Assembly: GCA_965279565.1 (NCBI GenBank)
Contig: OZ257249.1
Span: 124,001-188,000 of the forward strand
DNA length: 64,000 bases
Reading direction: 5' to 3'
Source of the DNA: Tagaea sp965279565
GTDB lineage: Bacteria > Pseudomonadota > Alphaproteobacteria > CACIAM-22H2
Position numbers and translations under genes: made by a program. Positions 23,101 through 30,467 of this stretch are shown piece after piece (positions within the stretch are counted from its first letter, which is position 1; every line of letters starts with the position of its first letter). The notes under the pieces were generated by a model. It made no database searches. It saw nothing but the letters and a program-made list of their open reading frames with translations, and was not told the origin of the DNA.

Positions 23101-23608
23101 GCGTGACCGAGCCCACGTCGAAGCCCCATTTGGTGACGTAGGCGCGGTTGATCAGCACGCCGTCGGGCTGGAGATACATCCAGTCGTCGAAATGCACCTT
23201 CATGCGGCCGTCGCCCATCTTGAGATTGATGTCGTAGCGGAAATTGAACGCGTTGCCTGCAACGCGCCCGGCCGCCGGGCCGACCGCGTCGTCGGTGCGC
23301 CCTTCCCAGCCGCCGGTCGCATCGCGCGTCAGGCGCCACACGCGTCGGTCCTTCTCGCCGTCGGCATAGTCGAAGCGTTCGTCGAGCACCAGTTCGCGCC
23401 CGTCCCACGTACCTTCGATGTCGACCGTGAATTCGCGCCGCAGATTGGCGAAGCGGTCCTCGAAGATTCCCCAGGCGCGCGTGCGGCCGGCGAAATACTC
23501 CTCGATCTTCAGTTCGGGCGTGCGTCCGGCGAACTCTTCGATCGTCATCCCACTGCACCCCATGAGCGCCAACGCACCCATTACGACGGGAATCAGCCTG
23601 CGGATCAT
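23078..23608 (-). CDS. DUF3833 family lipoprotein
   Basis: The protein (176 residues) starts MIRRLIPVVMGALALMGCSG, with a lipobox (LMGC), so it is a membrane-anchored lipoprotein. The mature part (YFAGRTRAWGIFEDRFANLRREF, FDYADGEKDRRVWRLTRD, VHFDDWMYLQPDGVLINRAYVTKWGFDVGSVTLTF) matches the DUF3833 family, a predicted lipocalin-like barrel. Its start overlaps the stop of the transporter gene (ATGA). It is the last gene of the minus-strand stress operon that begins at the photolyase. A role in membrane lipid handling is inferred from its neighbours. Confidence 0.88.
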   Translation of the reverse strand: MIRRLIPVVMGALALMGCSGMTIEEFAGRTPELKIEEYFAGRTRAWGIFEDRFANLRREFTVDIEGTWDGRELVLDERFDYADGEKDRRVWRLTRDATGGWEGRTDDAVGPAAGRVAGNAFNFRYDINLKMGDGRMKVHFDDWMYLQPDGVLINRAYVTKWGFDVGSVTLTFRRGS

Positions 23609-24960
23609 GCTCGCTCCAGCCTTGCTTCGATCTCGGCGCGCAACCGGCCCTGCCGGGCCGCGTCGAGCGGGAAGTTCCACATCAATGCGACGGCCGCGAG
23701 CTTGAAGGCGACCGGCACCCAGGCATATAGGGCGGCAAGCGCCATGTGCCCACCCGTCCCGACGGCACCGCGCACATAGCCGGCGGCGTCGAGCAGCGGA
23801 AAGGCGAGTGCCGGCGCCAAGGCGAGTGCAAGCTTCCCCGCCACGGCCCAGACCGCGAAATAGAGCCCGGCGCGCTGCCCGCCGCCGCCGGCGGTATCGA
23901 CATCGACGACGTCGGCCTGCATCGAGGCCGGCAGGGCGAGATCGGCGCCGAAGCACAGGCCGGTCGCGAGGCACACGATCAGGAAGCTGAACGCGTCGCC
24001 CGCCCCCAGCAGCGGGACGGGTGCGAACGCGGCGCAGTTGGCGAGCATCGCCACGCACCAGGTGCGGTGCTTGCCCCACAGCTTCGCCGCGCGCAGCCAC
24101 AGCGGCACCGACGCGATGCCCGCGAGGAAATAGACGAGCAGCAGCGCCCCCTCGATGCCGCGCGCCCCCAGCACGTCGCCGGCATAGAGCAGGAACAGCG
24201 TGGCCGGCAGCGCGTTGGCCACACCGTTGAAGAGATAGCCGACGACGAGGATGCGGAACGGCGCGTTGGCGCGCAGCAAGGCCCAGCCGGCCGCCGCCCC
24301 GAAGCCGGGTGCGGGCGGAACCGGCGGCGGCTCCGGCACGCAGCGCAGCAGCAGCACGCCCGACAGCGGCAGCACGATCAGGTTCGTCCAGAACAGGATG
24401 CGCAGCGCCGCCGCTTCGGGCGGCACATCCGCTGCGGCCAGCCCGAGCGGACCGGCAAGTGCGGGCAAGGCGGCGGCAAGCGCCACGCCCGCGACCGTCA
24501 GGCTCTCGCGCCATGCGGCAATACGGTTGCGCTCGGCATAGTCGCGCGACAGTTCGGCACCCCATGCCTGATGCGGGATCTGCAGCATCGACCAGCCCAG
24601 ATAGGCAAGCATCGTCCAGACGAGGAGATAGGCGGCCCCCGCATCGCGCGGCGGATCGAACAGCATGTAGCTGGCCGCCAGCACCAGCGGCAGGGCCGCG
24701 ACCAGCCACGGCCGGCGCCGGCCCCAGCGCGTGCGCGTGCGGTCGGAAAGCCAGCCGATCGCCGGATCGATGGCGACGTCCCACAGCCGTGCCGCGAGCA
24801 GCACGCCGCCGATGGCCGCAAGGCCGAGGCCCGTGGCATCCGCATAGAAGGTCGGCAGGTAGATCAGCAGCGGCAGGCCAAGCGTGGCCGCGGGGAAGGC
24901 CGGAAGCGCATAGGCCGCCAGCACAAGCGCCGGCAGCCCTGCGCGCTCACGGTCGGACAA
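23605..24960 (-). CDS. MFS/GPH-type transporter (MFS_2 family)
   Basis: This 451-residue integral membrane protein has about twelve hydrophobic segments. The first loop has DPAIGWLSDRTRTRWGRRRPWL, the signature of glycoside-pentoside-hexuronide:cation symporters, which also include lysolipid transporters of the MFS_2 type. The QIPHQAWGAELSRDYAERNRI loop is also conserved. It overlaps the methyltransferase gene by 14 bases and the DUF3833 gene by 4 bases. Given its neighbours it may move a lipid or sugar precursor. The substrate is unknown. Confidence 0.88.
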   Translation of the reverse strand: MSDRERAGLPALVLAAYALPAFPAATLGLPLLIYLPTFYADATGLGLAAIGGVLLAARLWDVAIDPAIGWLSDRTRTRWGRRRPWLVAALPLVLAASYMLFDPPRDAGAAYLLVWTMLAYLGWSMLQIPHQAWGAELSRDYAERNRIAAWRESLTVAGVALAAALPALAGPLGLAAADVPPEAAALRILFWTNLIVLPLSGVLLLRCVPEPPPVPPAPGFGAAAGWALLRANAPFRILVVGYLFNGVANALPATLFLLYAGDVLGARGIEGALLLVYFLAGIASVPLWLRAAKLWGKHRTWCVAMLANCAAFAPVPLLGAGDAFSFLIVCLATGLCFGADLALPASMQADVVDVDTAGGGGQRAGLYFAVWAVAGKLALALAPALAFPLLDAAGYVRGAVGTGGHMALAALYAWVPVAFKLAAVALMWNFPLDAARQGRLRAEIEARLERA

Positions 24961-26182
24961 GGGCGACCTGGGTCACGTCGATCGAGCGCGCGCGGAAACC
25001 CGCCTCGCAATAGGCCAGATAGAACTCCCACATGCGCTTGAAGCGCGCATCGAAGCCGAGCCCCTGGATTTCCGGCCACGCGCGCTGGAAGCGGCGGTTC
25101 CACTCGGCCAGCGTCTCGGCATAGTCGAGGCCGAAATTCGTCTGCCGGTCGAGCTTCAGCCCCGCATTCGAGATTTCCGCCTTGAGTGCCGCATCCGACG
25201 GGAGCATCCCGCCGGGGAAGATATAGCGCTGGATGAAATCCACGCCGCTGCGATAGCTGTCGAAGAAGCGGTCGGCGATCGTGATGATCTGCAGGGCAGC
25301 GCGCCCGTCGGGTGCGAGACTGTCGCGCAGCTTGCCGAAATAGGCGGGCCAGTATTTCTCGCCGACCGCCTCGAACATCTCGATCGACGCGATGCGGTCG
25401 TAGCGCCCCTCGACGTCGCGATAATCGACGAAGCGCGCCTCGACGAGATCGCCAAGCCCCTCCTTCTGCACCTTGGCCTGCGTGTGCGCGAGCTGCTCGC
25501 GCGACACCGTGATCGCGGTCACCTTCGCGCGGAACTCCTTGGCCAGATACGCGGCGAACGAGCCCCAGCCGCAGCCGATCTCGAGCACCTTCTGCCCGGG
25601 CCGCACGGCCATCATCTCGGCCATGCGCGCGAACTTGGCCTGCTGGGCGGCCTCCAGGTCCTTCGCGCCGTCGGCATAGACGGCCGAGGAATAGGCCATC
25701 GAAGGATCGAGCCAGCGCCGGTAGAACTCGTTCCCCAGATCGTAGTGGTAGGCGATGTTGCGCTTCGAGCCGCGGCGCGTGTTGGCGCGCATCGCGTGCC
25801 AGAAACGGCGCGCAATACCCATGGCGGTCGCCAGCTTCGTGGCCTTGCCGTAGTGGATGTCGTCGATCGCCGCCTCGTTGCGCGCGGCGAGTTCGAGCAG
25901 GGCCGCAAGATCGGGCGAGTCGAGATCGCCATCCATGTAGGCTTCGGCGAAACCCACATTGCCGCCGAACAGCACGCGGCGTGCGGCGCGCCTGTTGCGC
26001 AGCGACAGCGTGGCGACCGGGCCGGACCGCGCCCCGGCGAAGACATGGCGGCGGCCCGCCGGCGTGAACACCGTGAGCCGGCCCAGTTCGATGCGCGCGG
26101 CTGCCATCAGCAGGGCGCGCAGCGCGAAGCTTTCGCGGCGGATGTCGGATTGCGGAACGGCGGTGGCGTCAGACTCGCGCAT
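24947..26182 (-). CDS. cyclopropane-fatty-acyl-phospholipid synthase-like SAM methyltransferase
   Basis: The 411-residue protein has the CFA-synthase layout: an N-terminal domain with FGGNVGFAEAYMDGDLDSPDL, then AYHYDLGNEFYRRWLDPSMAYSSAVY (lipid-proximal active site), and the SAM site VLEIGCGWGSFAAYLAKEF. The C-terminal HIFPGG-like motif is FIQRYIFPGGMLPS. It methylates unsaturated acyl chains in the membrane. Homologues next to DUF1365 and FAD oxidoreductases are linked to the singlet-oxygen response and to furan fatty acid formation in Rhodobacter. AGGAGG precedes the ATG at 26182. It overlaps the DUF1365 gene by 14 bases. Confidence 0.9.
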   Translation of the reverse strand: MRESDATAVPQSDIRRESFALRALLMAAARIELGRLTVFTPAGRRHVFAGARSGPVATLSLRNRRAARRVLFGGNVGFAEAYMDGDLDSPDLAALLELAARNEAAIDDIHYGKATKLATAMGIARRFWHAMRANTRRGSKRNIAYHYDLGNEFYRRWLDPSMAYSSAVYADGAKDLEAAQQAKFARMAEMMAVRPGQKVLEIGCGWGSFAAYLAKEFRAKVTAITVSREQLAHTQAKVQKEGLGDLVEARFVDYRDVEGRYDRIASIEMFEAVGEKYWPAYFGKLRDSLAPDGRAALQIITIADRFFDSYRSGVDFIQRYIFPGGMLPSDAALKAEISNAGLKLDRQTNFGLDYAETLAEWNRRFQRAWPEIQGLGFDARFKRMWEFYLAYCEAGFRARSIDVTQVALVRP

Positions 26183-26978
26183 GATGGCCTCCTCCCGTGG
26201 GGTCCGGTTGGATCGTCTCGACCGCGTCGGCGGGGGGTGCCGGGCGCGGATGGTATTTCGCTCCCTTGATCCACAACCTGAGGGCTTCCCAGTGGATCGC
26301 ACCCATGACTTTAGCGGTAAGAAGCGGATAGCGGAAGAAGGCGCGAAGGAGGGCGGCATCCGACCACTCCACGCGCCGCGCGGTCTGGCTGGCGACGAGA
26401 AGTTCGCCGCCCGGCGCTTCCTCGCGGATCAGCAGGGCGAGCTTTTCCTCCGGCTCGTCGACGCGGAAGCGATAGTCCGCGCGCATGCCGATGAAGGGCG
26501 AGACATGGAAGCGCTTGGAAGCACGCTGCACGACCGGCTGGCCGGCCGCGCGCCCGGCGGCGACCGGGATCAGGTAGCCGTGCTGGTCGCCGAAGGTGTT
26601 CTTGACCTCGTAGAGGATCGCCCCGAGCCGGCCGGCGGCGTCGTAGGCGAAATAGACGGTCAGCGGATTGAACGTGTAGCCGAGGATGCGCGGGAAGCAG
26701 AGCGCGAAGACCTGCGCGCCCGAATCGGCAAGCCCCGCTTCGGCAAGGCGCGTGCGCACCCAGTCGAGGGCGGGCGTGCCGTCGCGTGCGCCGTGGTCGG
26801 CATCGTGGAACGAGAAAAGCCGCGCGCGGTTGTGGCCGAAGACGCGCGACTTCGCGTCGAGCTCCGCCAGCTTCCCCAGATCGACCAGCATCGAGAACAC
26901 GCCATAGGCGAAGCGGTGGCGGAAGGGCCGCAGCCTTGCGTGCATCACGTTGCCGAAATAGAGGCAGCTTCGCGGCAT
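26169..26978 (-). CDS. DUF1365 family protein
   Basis: This 269-residue protein carries the DUF1365 hallmarks: LYFGNVMHARLRPFRHRFAYGVF at the N-terminus, HNRARLFSFHDADHGARDG, LCFPRILGYTFNPLTVYFAYD, and VKNTFGDQHGYLIP. The family nearly always sits between an FAD-dependent NAD(P)-binding oxidoreductase and a CFA-like methyltransferase, as here. Its activity has not been defined. The start at 26978 is five bases after the oxidoreductase stop. Confidence 0.92.
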   Translation of the reverse strand: MPRSCLYFGNVMHARLRPFRHRFAYGVFSMLVDLGKLAELDAKSRVFGHNRARLFSFHDADHGARDGTPALDWVRTRLAEAGLADSGAQVFALCFPRILGYTFNPLTVYFAYDAAGRLGAILYEVKNTFGDQHGYLIPVAAGRAAGQPVVQRASKRFHVSPFIGMRADYRFRVDEPEEKLALLIREEAPGGELLVASQTARRVEWSDAALLRAFFRYPLLTAKVMGAIHWEALRLWIKGAKYHPRPAPPADAVETIQPDPTGGGHHARV

Positions 26979-26982
26979 CGAG

Positions 26983-28311
26983 TCAGTCCGCCGCCATCGG
27001 CATGTCGCGCATGGCGGCCCCCAGCCACGGGCGGCGCGCACCCAGCGCTTCGGCCACTTCGAAGCCCGAGCGCAGCCCGTCCTCGTGGAAGCCGTAGCCG
27101 GTCCACGCCCCGCAGAAATGCAGGCCGCGCGTACCCTGGATTTCCGGCAGGCGGCGCTGGGCGGCGAGTGCATCGGAATCGAACACCGGATGCATGTAGT
27201 CGAACTCGGCCAGCGCCGTGCCGGCCTTGGGTTCGCGGATCGGGTTGAGCGACACGAAGAGCGGGAATTCCGCCGGCAGGTTCTGCAGCCGGTTCATCCA
27301 GTACGTGACCGACACATCCAGCTCGTCCGCAAGCCCGCGGCCGCCGCGTTCCGCAAGATAGTTCCAGCTTGCCCAGGCTTGCCGGCGCACCGGCATCAGG
27401 GCTTCGTCCTGGTGCAGCACCGCGCGGTTGGGCTGGAACGCGAAGCGGCCGAGAATGTCGCGCTCGGCCGGCGTGGGTAAATCGATCAGTGCCAGCGATT
27501 CGTCCGCGTGCGCGGCCATGACCACCTTATCGAAGCGCCGCGCGCCGCCAAGCCCGTCATGGACGACGACGCCGTCGGCACCCGGCACGACCCGCACCGC
27601 GCCGGTTCCTGCAAGCGACGCCGGGCCGATCTCGGCCAGCAGCCGGTCGCGATAGACGCGACTGCCGCCCTTGACCGTGCGCCACAGCGGCCGGTCGAAG
27701 AGCTGCAGCAGGCCGTGATTGTTGAAGAAGCGCGCGAGGCTGGGGGCGGGAAACGCCATCATCGCGGCGGCCGGGCACGACCAGATGGCCGCGGCCATCG
27801 GCAGCAGGTGGTTCTCGACGAAGGCGCGGCTGTAGCCGCCCTGGTCGAGGAACGTGCCCAGGTCGGGGCCCGCCTCGTCGCCGGCACACAGCGTGCGCGC
27901 GTCGCGGAAGAAACGCATGCAGTCGCCGAGCATGCGCCAGTGGTCGAGCCGCACGATGTTGCGCTTCTGCGCGAAGAGCCCGCGCCACGTCCCGCCCGAA
28001 TACTCGATCCGGCCCCGGTCGATCGAGGCCGAGAACGACATGTTCGACGTCTCGTTCGCGATTCCCAGATGGTCGAACAGCGCGATCAGGTTCGGATATG
28101 TCGCGTCGTTGTAGACGATGAAGCCGGTATCGACCGGCATCTCGCGCACGCTGCCGCCCGGCCCCGTCGCGCGCACGGACACCGTGTTGGAATGCCCGCC
28201 AAAGCGCGCCTGCTTCTCGTAGAGCGTCACGTCGTGGTGCCGCGAAAGCAGCCATGCCGCGCCCAGCCCCGACACGCCCGACCCGACGACGGCGATTTCC
28301 ATCCGCTTCAT
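26983..28311 (-). CDS. FAD-dependent amine-oxidase-like oxidoreductase
   Basis: The protein (442 residues) has an N-terminal FAD-binding dinucleotide fold, IAVVGSGVSGLGAAWLLSRHHDVTLYEK, followed by FGGHSNTV and VDTGFIVYNDATYPNL. It ends with the FAD-contacting strand GLHFCGAWTGYGFHEDGLRSGFEVAEAL. This type is the constant partner of DUF1365 and CFA-like genes, and may be a desaturase or oxidase acting on methylated acyl chains (inference). It overlaps the photolyase stop by one base (TGATG), showing tight coupling. Confidence 0.92.
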   Translation of the reverse strand: MKRMEIAVVGSGVSGLGAAWLLSRHHDVTLYEKQARFGGHSNTVSVRATGPGGSVREMPVDTGFIVYNDATYPNLIALFDHLGIANETSNMSFSASIDRGRIEYSGGTWRGLFAQKRNIVRLDHWRMLGDCMRFFRDARTLCAGDEAGPDLGTFLDQGGYSRAFVENHLLPMAAAIWSCPAAAMMAFPAPSLARFFNNHGLLQLFDRPLWRTVKGGSRVYRDRLLAEIGPASLAGTGAVRVVPGADGVVVHDGLGGARRFDKVVMAAHADESLALIDLPTPAERDILGRFAFQPNRAVLHQDEALMPVRRQAWASWNYLAERGGRGLADELDVSVTYWMNRLQNLPAEFPLFVSLNPIREPKAGTALAEFDYMHPVFDSDALAAQRRLPEIQGTRGLHFCGAWTGYGFHEDGLRSGFEVAEALGARRPWLGAAMRDMPMAAD

Positions 28312-29726
28312 CACGCCACCTCGCGCAGCGACTGGAACGCGGCAAGGGCTCGCGCGCGTGCTGCGGCATGATCGACGAGCGGCGGCGGATAACCGCTGTG
28401 CCGCGATGCGCCCGGCGCTTCCCACGGGGCGAACAGATGTTCGGTCGGCAGATGCGCGAGCTCGGGCACCCAGCGGCGCGTGTACGCGCCTTCGGGATCG
28501 AACTTCGCGCCCTGCAGGATCGGATTGAAGATGCGGAAATAGGGGGCGGCATCGGCGCCGCAGCCGGCGACCCACTGCCAGCTCGCCGCGTTGTTGGCGA
28601 GATCGGCGTCGACCAGCGTGCCCCAGAACCATTCCTGCCCGCGCTGCCAGGGCAGCAGCAGATGCTTGACGAGGAACGAGGCGACGATCATCCGCACGCG
28701 GTTGTGCATCCAGCCGGTGTGCCAGAGTTCGCGCATGCCGGCATCGACGATCGGATAGCCGGTCATGCCGCGCTGCCACGCGCGCAGCTTCTTCGCGTCG
28801 TCGACCCACGGGAAGGCGCGGAAATCCGCGCGCAGCGCCTGCTCGGGCAGGTCGGGACGCTGGTAGAGCAGATGGCTGCTGAATTCGCGCCAGCCGAGTT
28901 CGGAAAGGAAATGCTCGGCGCCCACGGTGCCGCCCGCACGCGCGCGCGCCGCGTGGAAGCACTGGCGCGGGCCGATCTCGCCGAAATGCAGATGCGCCGA
29001 CAGGCGCGACGTGGCTTCCAGATCGGGTCGGTTGCGGTCGGTCTTGTAGGTTTCGACCGCACCTTCGAGAAAGCGGTCGAGGCGCCAGTTCGCCCCCGCC
29101 TCGCCCGGCTTCCATGTCTCGCGCAGACCCGCCGCCCAGTCCGGCTTCGACGGCAGCAGCTTCCAGCCGGCGAGCGCATCGGATTTCGGCCAGACGGGCG
29201 GTGCGGCAAGCTTCGCGGGCGCCTTCACGGGCAGCGGCGGTTCGTCGCCGGCAAGGCATGTCTTCCAGAACTGCGTGAACACGCGATAGGGCTCGCCAGC
29301 CTTGTTGCGGATCGTCCACGGTTCGAACAGCAGGCTCGCGTTGAAGCTCTTCGCGACGAGACCGCGCGTCTCCAGCGATTTCTTGATGCCCGCGTCGCGC
29401 GCGATCGGGGCCGGCTCGTAGCGCCGGTTCCAGTACACGCCGGCCGCGCCCGTTTCGGCGATCAGCTCGTCGAGCACCGCCGCACTCGGGCCGCGGCGCA
29501 GGATCAGCCGGCTGCCGCGCGCGGCAAGATCGCGCCCGAGCGATTCCAGCGAATGGTGCAGCCACCAGCGCGACGCGGCACCCGGCGCCCAGTCGCCCTC
29601 GCCCGCATCGTCGAGGATGTAGACCGGCACGACCGGGCGACCGCCTTCGGCGGCGGCGGCGAGGGCCGGATTGTCGGTAAGGCGCAGGTCCTGTCGGAAC
29701 CAGACGATCAGCGGTGCTAAGGCCAT
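28311..29726 (-). CDS. phr: deoxyribodipyrimidine photolyase (CPD class I)
   Basis: The 471-residue flavoprotein repairs UV-induced pyrimidine dimers with blue light. The N-terminal antenna domain starts LIVWFRQDLRLTDNPAL, and the FAD domain contains TGYPIVDAGMRELWHTGWMHNRVRMIVASFLVKHLL, WQRGQEWFWGTLVDADLANNAASWQWVAGCGADAAPYFRIFNPILQG and RWVPEL. All of these are characteristic of class I photolyases. The start is either ATG 29726 or TTG 29741. A predicted extracytoplasmic-sigma promoter ends just before the ATG, which would make the message almost leaderless. It leads the stress operon that ends at 23078. Confidence 0.94.
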   Translation of the reverse strand: MALAPLIVWFRQDLRLTDNPALAAAAEGGRPVVPVYILDDAGEGDWAPGAASRWWLHHSLESLGRDLAARGSRLILRRGPSAAVLDELIAETGAAGVYWNRRYEPAPIARDAGIKKSLETRGLVAKSFNASLLFEPWTIRNKAGEPYRVFTQFWKTCLAGDEPPLPVKAPAKLAAPPVWPKSDALAGWKLLPSKPDWAAGLRETWKPGEAGANWRLDRFLEGAVETYKTDRNRPDLEATSRLSAHLHFGEIGPRQCFHAARARAGGTVGAEHFLSELGWREFSSHLLYQRPDLPEQALRADFRAFPWVDDAKKLRAWQRGMTGYPIVDAGMRELWHTGWMHNRVRMIVASFLVKHLLLPWQRGQEWFWGTLVDADLANNAASWQWVAGCGADAAPYFRIFNPILQGAKFDPEGAYTRRWVPELAHLPTEHLFAPWEAPGASRHSGYPPPLVDHAAARARALAAFQSLREVA

Positions 29727-29731
29727 GGGAA

Positions 29732-29760
29732 CGATACGCAAGGTTCCCCGGCCCGGATCA
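29732..29760 (-). promoter_or_regulatory. possible RpoE/ChrR-type ECF promoter of the photolyase operon
   Basis: TGATCC (29760-29755) is followed by 17 bases and GTATCG (29737-29732) on the minus strand. TGATCC is the -35 element described for the singlet-oxygen sigma factor RpoE of Rhodobacter. It overlaps the stop codon of the upstream phosphoesterase gene. The -10 match is weaker. Confidence 0.4.
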
Positions 29761-30417
29761 CTTCAGCCGGCGCGGGCCCCCGGCGACCGGCTCAAGCCGG
29801 TGGCCGGGGAAAAGCTGCAGCCGGTCCGCCCCCAGCAGCAGGGCGCGCACGCGCACCCGGCCGAAAAGCCGCGAAATCGCAGGGTCGAGCACGTCGAGCC
29901 CGCCAGCCTCGACCCCGAAGGCCGGCATGACCATGCGCCGCCCGTCGAGGAAGAAGCAGGGTGCGACTGTCCGGCCGGCGGCCGTGGATACCGCCGCGAC
30001 CGGACGGAATCCGCCGACGATTTCGCCATAGCCGAGCGTGCCGTCGGTGGCCGGCTGGTGGCGCAAAGCAAGCTTGTCCTCGACGATCCCGGCCGCCGCC
30101 GTGCCGCCCATGCCGGCGGGGATCTCCGGATCGCGGTCGCCGACGATCCAGAACCAGTCCTGCGCCTTCACGAGACGTGCGAGGAATTCGAGATCGGCGA
30201 CGGTCCCCGCCCGCCGGCCGACAAACGGATTTCCCAGGCACGCGACGCGTTCGGGCGTGTATTTGCGCATCAGGCGCTGCAGGTGGCGAAGTGCGCCGGC
30301 CGAGCCCTTCTCCAGATGCAGGTCCGCGACCACCAGCGTGCGGCGCGCGGGCCAGAACAGGGCGCCGACGGGATCGGCGAACAGGGCGGTGTCTTCGAGC
30401 GTGATGCGCGCGTGCAT
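29758..30417 (-). CDS. PdeM-like metallophosphoesterase homologue with degenerate active site
   Basis: The 219-residue protein has the frame of the DNA-ligase-associated phosphoesterase PdeM: LVVADLHLEKGSAG, RVACLGNPFVGRRAG, DWFWIVGDRDPEIP, LALRHQP, GYGEIVGGFRPVAAV and MVMPAFGVEAGGLDVLDP. In active members these read CLGDSFHDR, ITGNHDP, LRHEP and GEIxGHxHP. Here the metal ligands are changed: GD to GN, GNHD to GDRD, and GHxHP to GGFRP. Part of the loop after HLEKGS is also shortened. Only DLH and RH remain, so it is probably not catalytic. The ligase and helicase partners are absent. It ends 31 bases before the photolyase ATG, in the same direction. Confidence 0.82.
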   Translation of the reverse strand: MHARITLEDTALFADPVGALFWPARRTLVVADLHLEKGSAGALRHLQRLMRKYTPERVACLGNPFVGRRAGTVADLEFLARLVKAQDWFWIVGDRDPEIPAGMGGTAAAGIVEDKLALRHQPATDGTLGYGEIVGGFRPVAAVSTAAGRTVAPCFFLDGRRMVMPAFGVEAGGLDVLDPAISRLFGRVRVRALLLGADRLQLFPGHRLEPVAGGPRRLK

Positions 30418-30467
30418 GGGGGTTTATACAGCAGGACCGACCCGACGGGCTGCTAGGATGGCGACAG

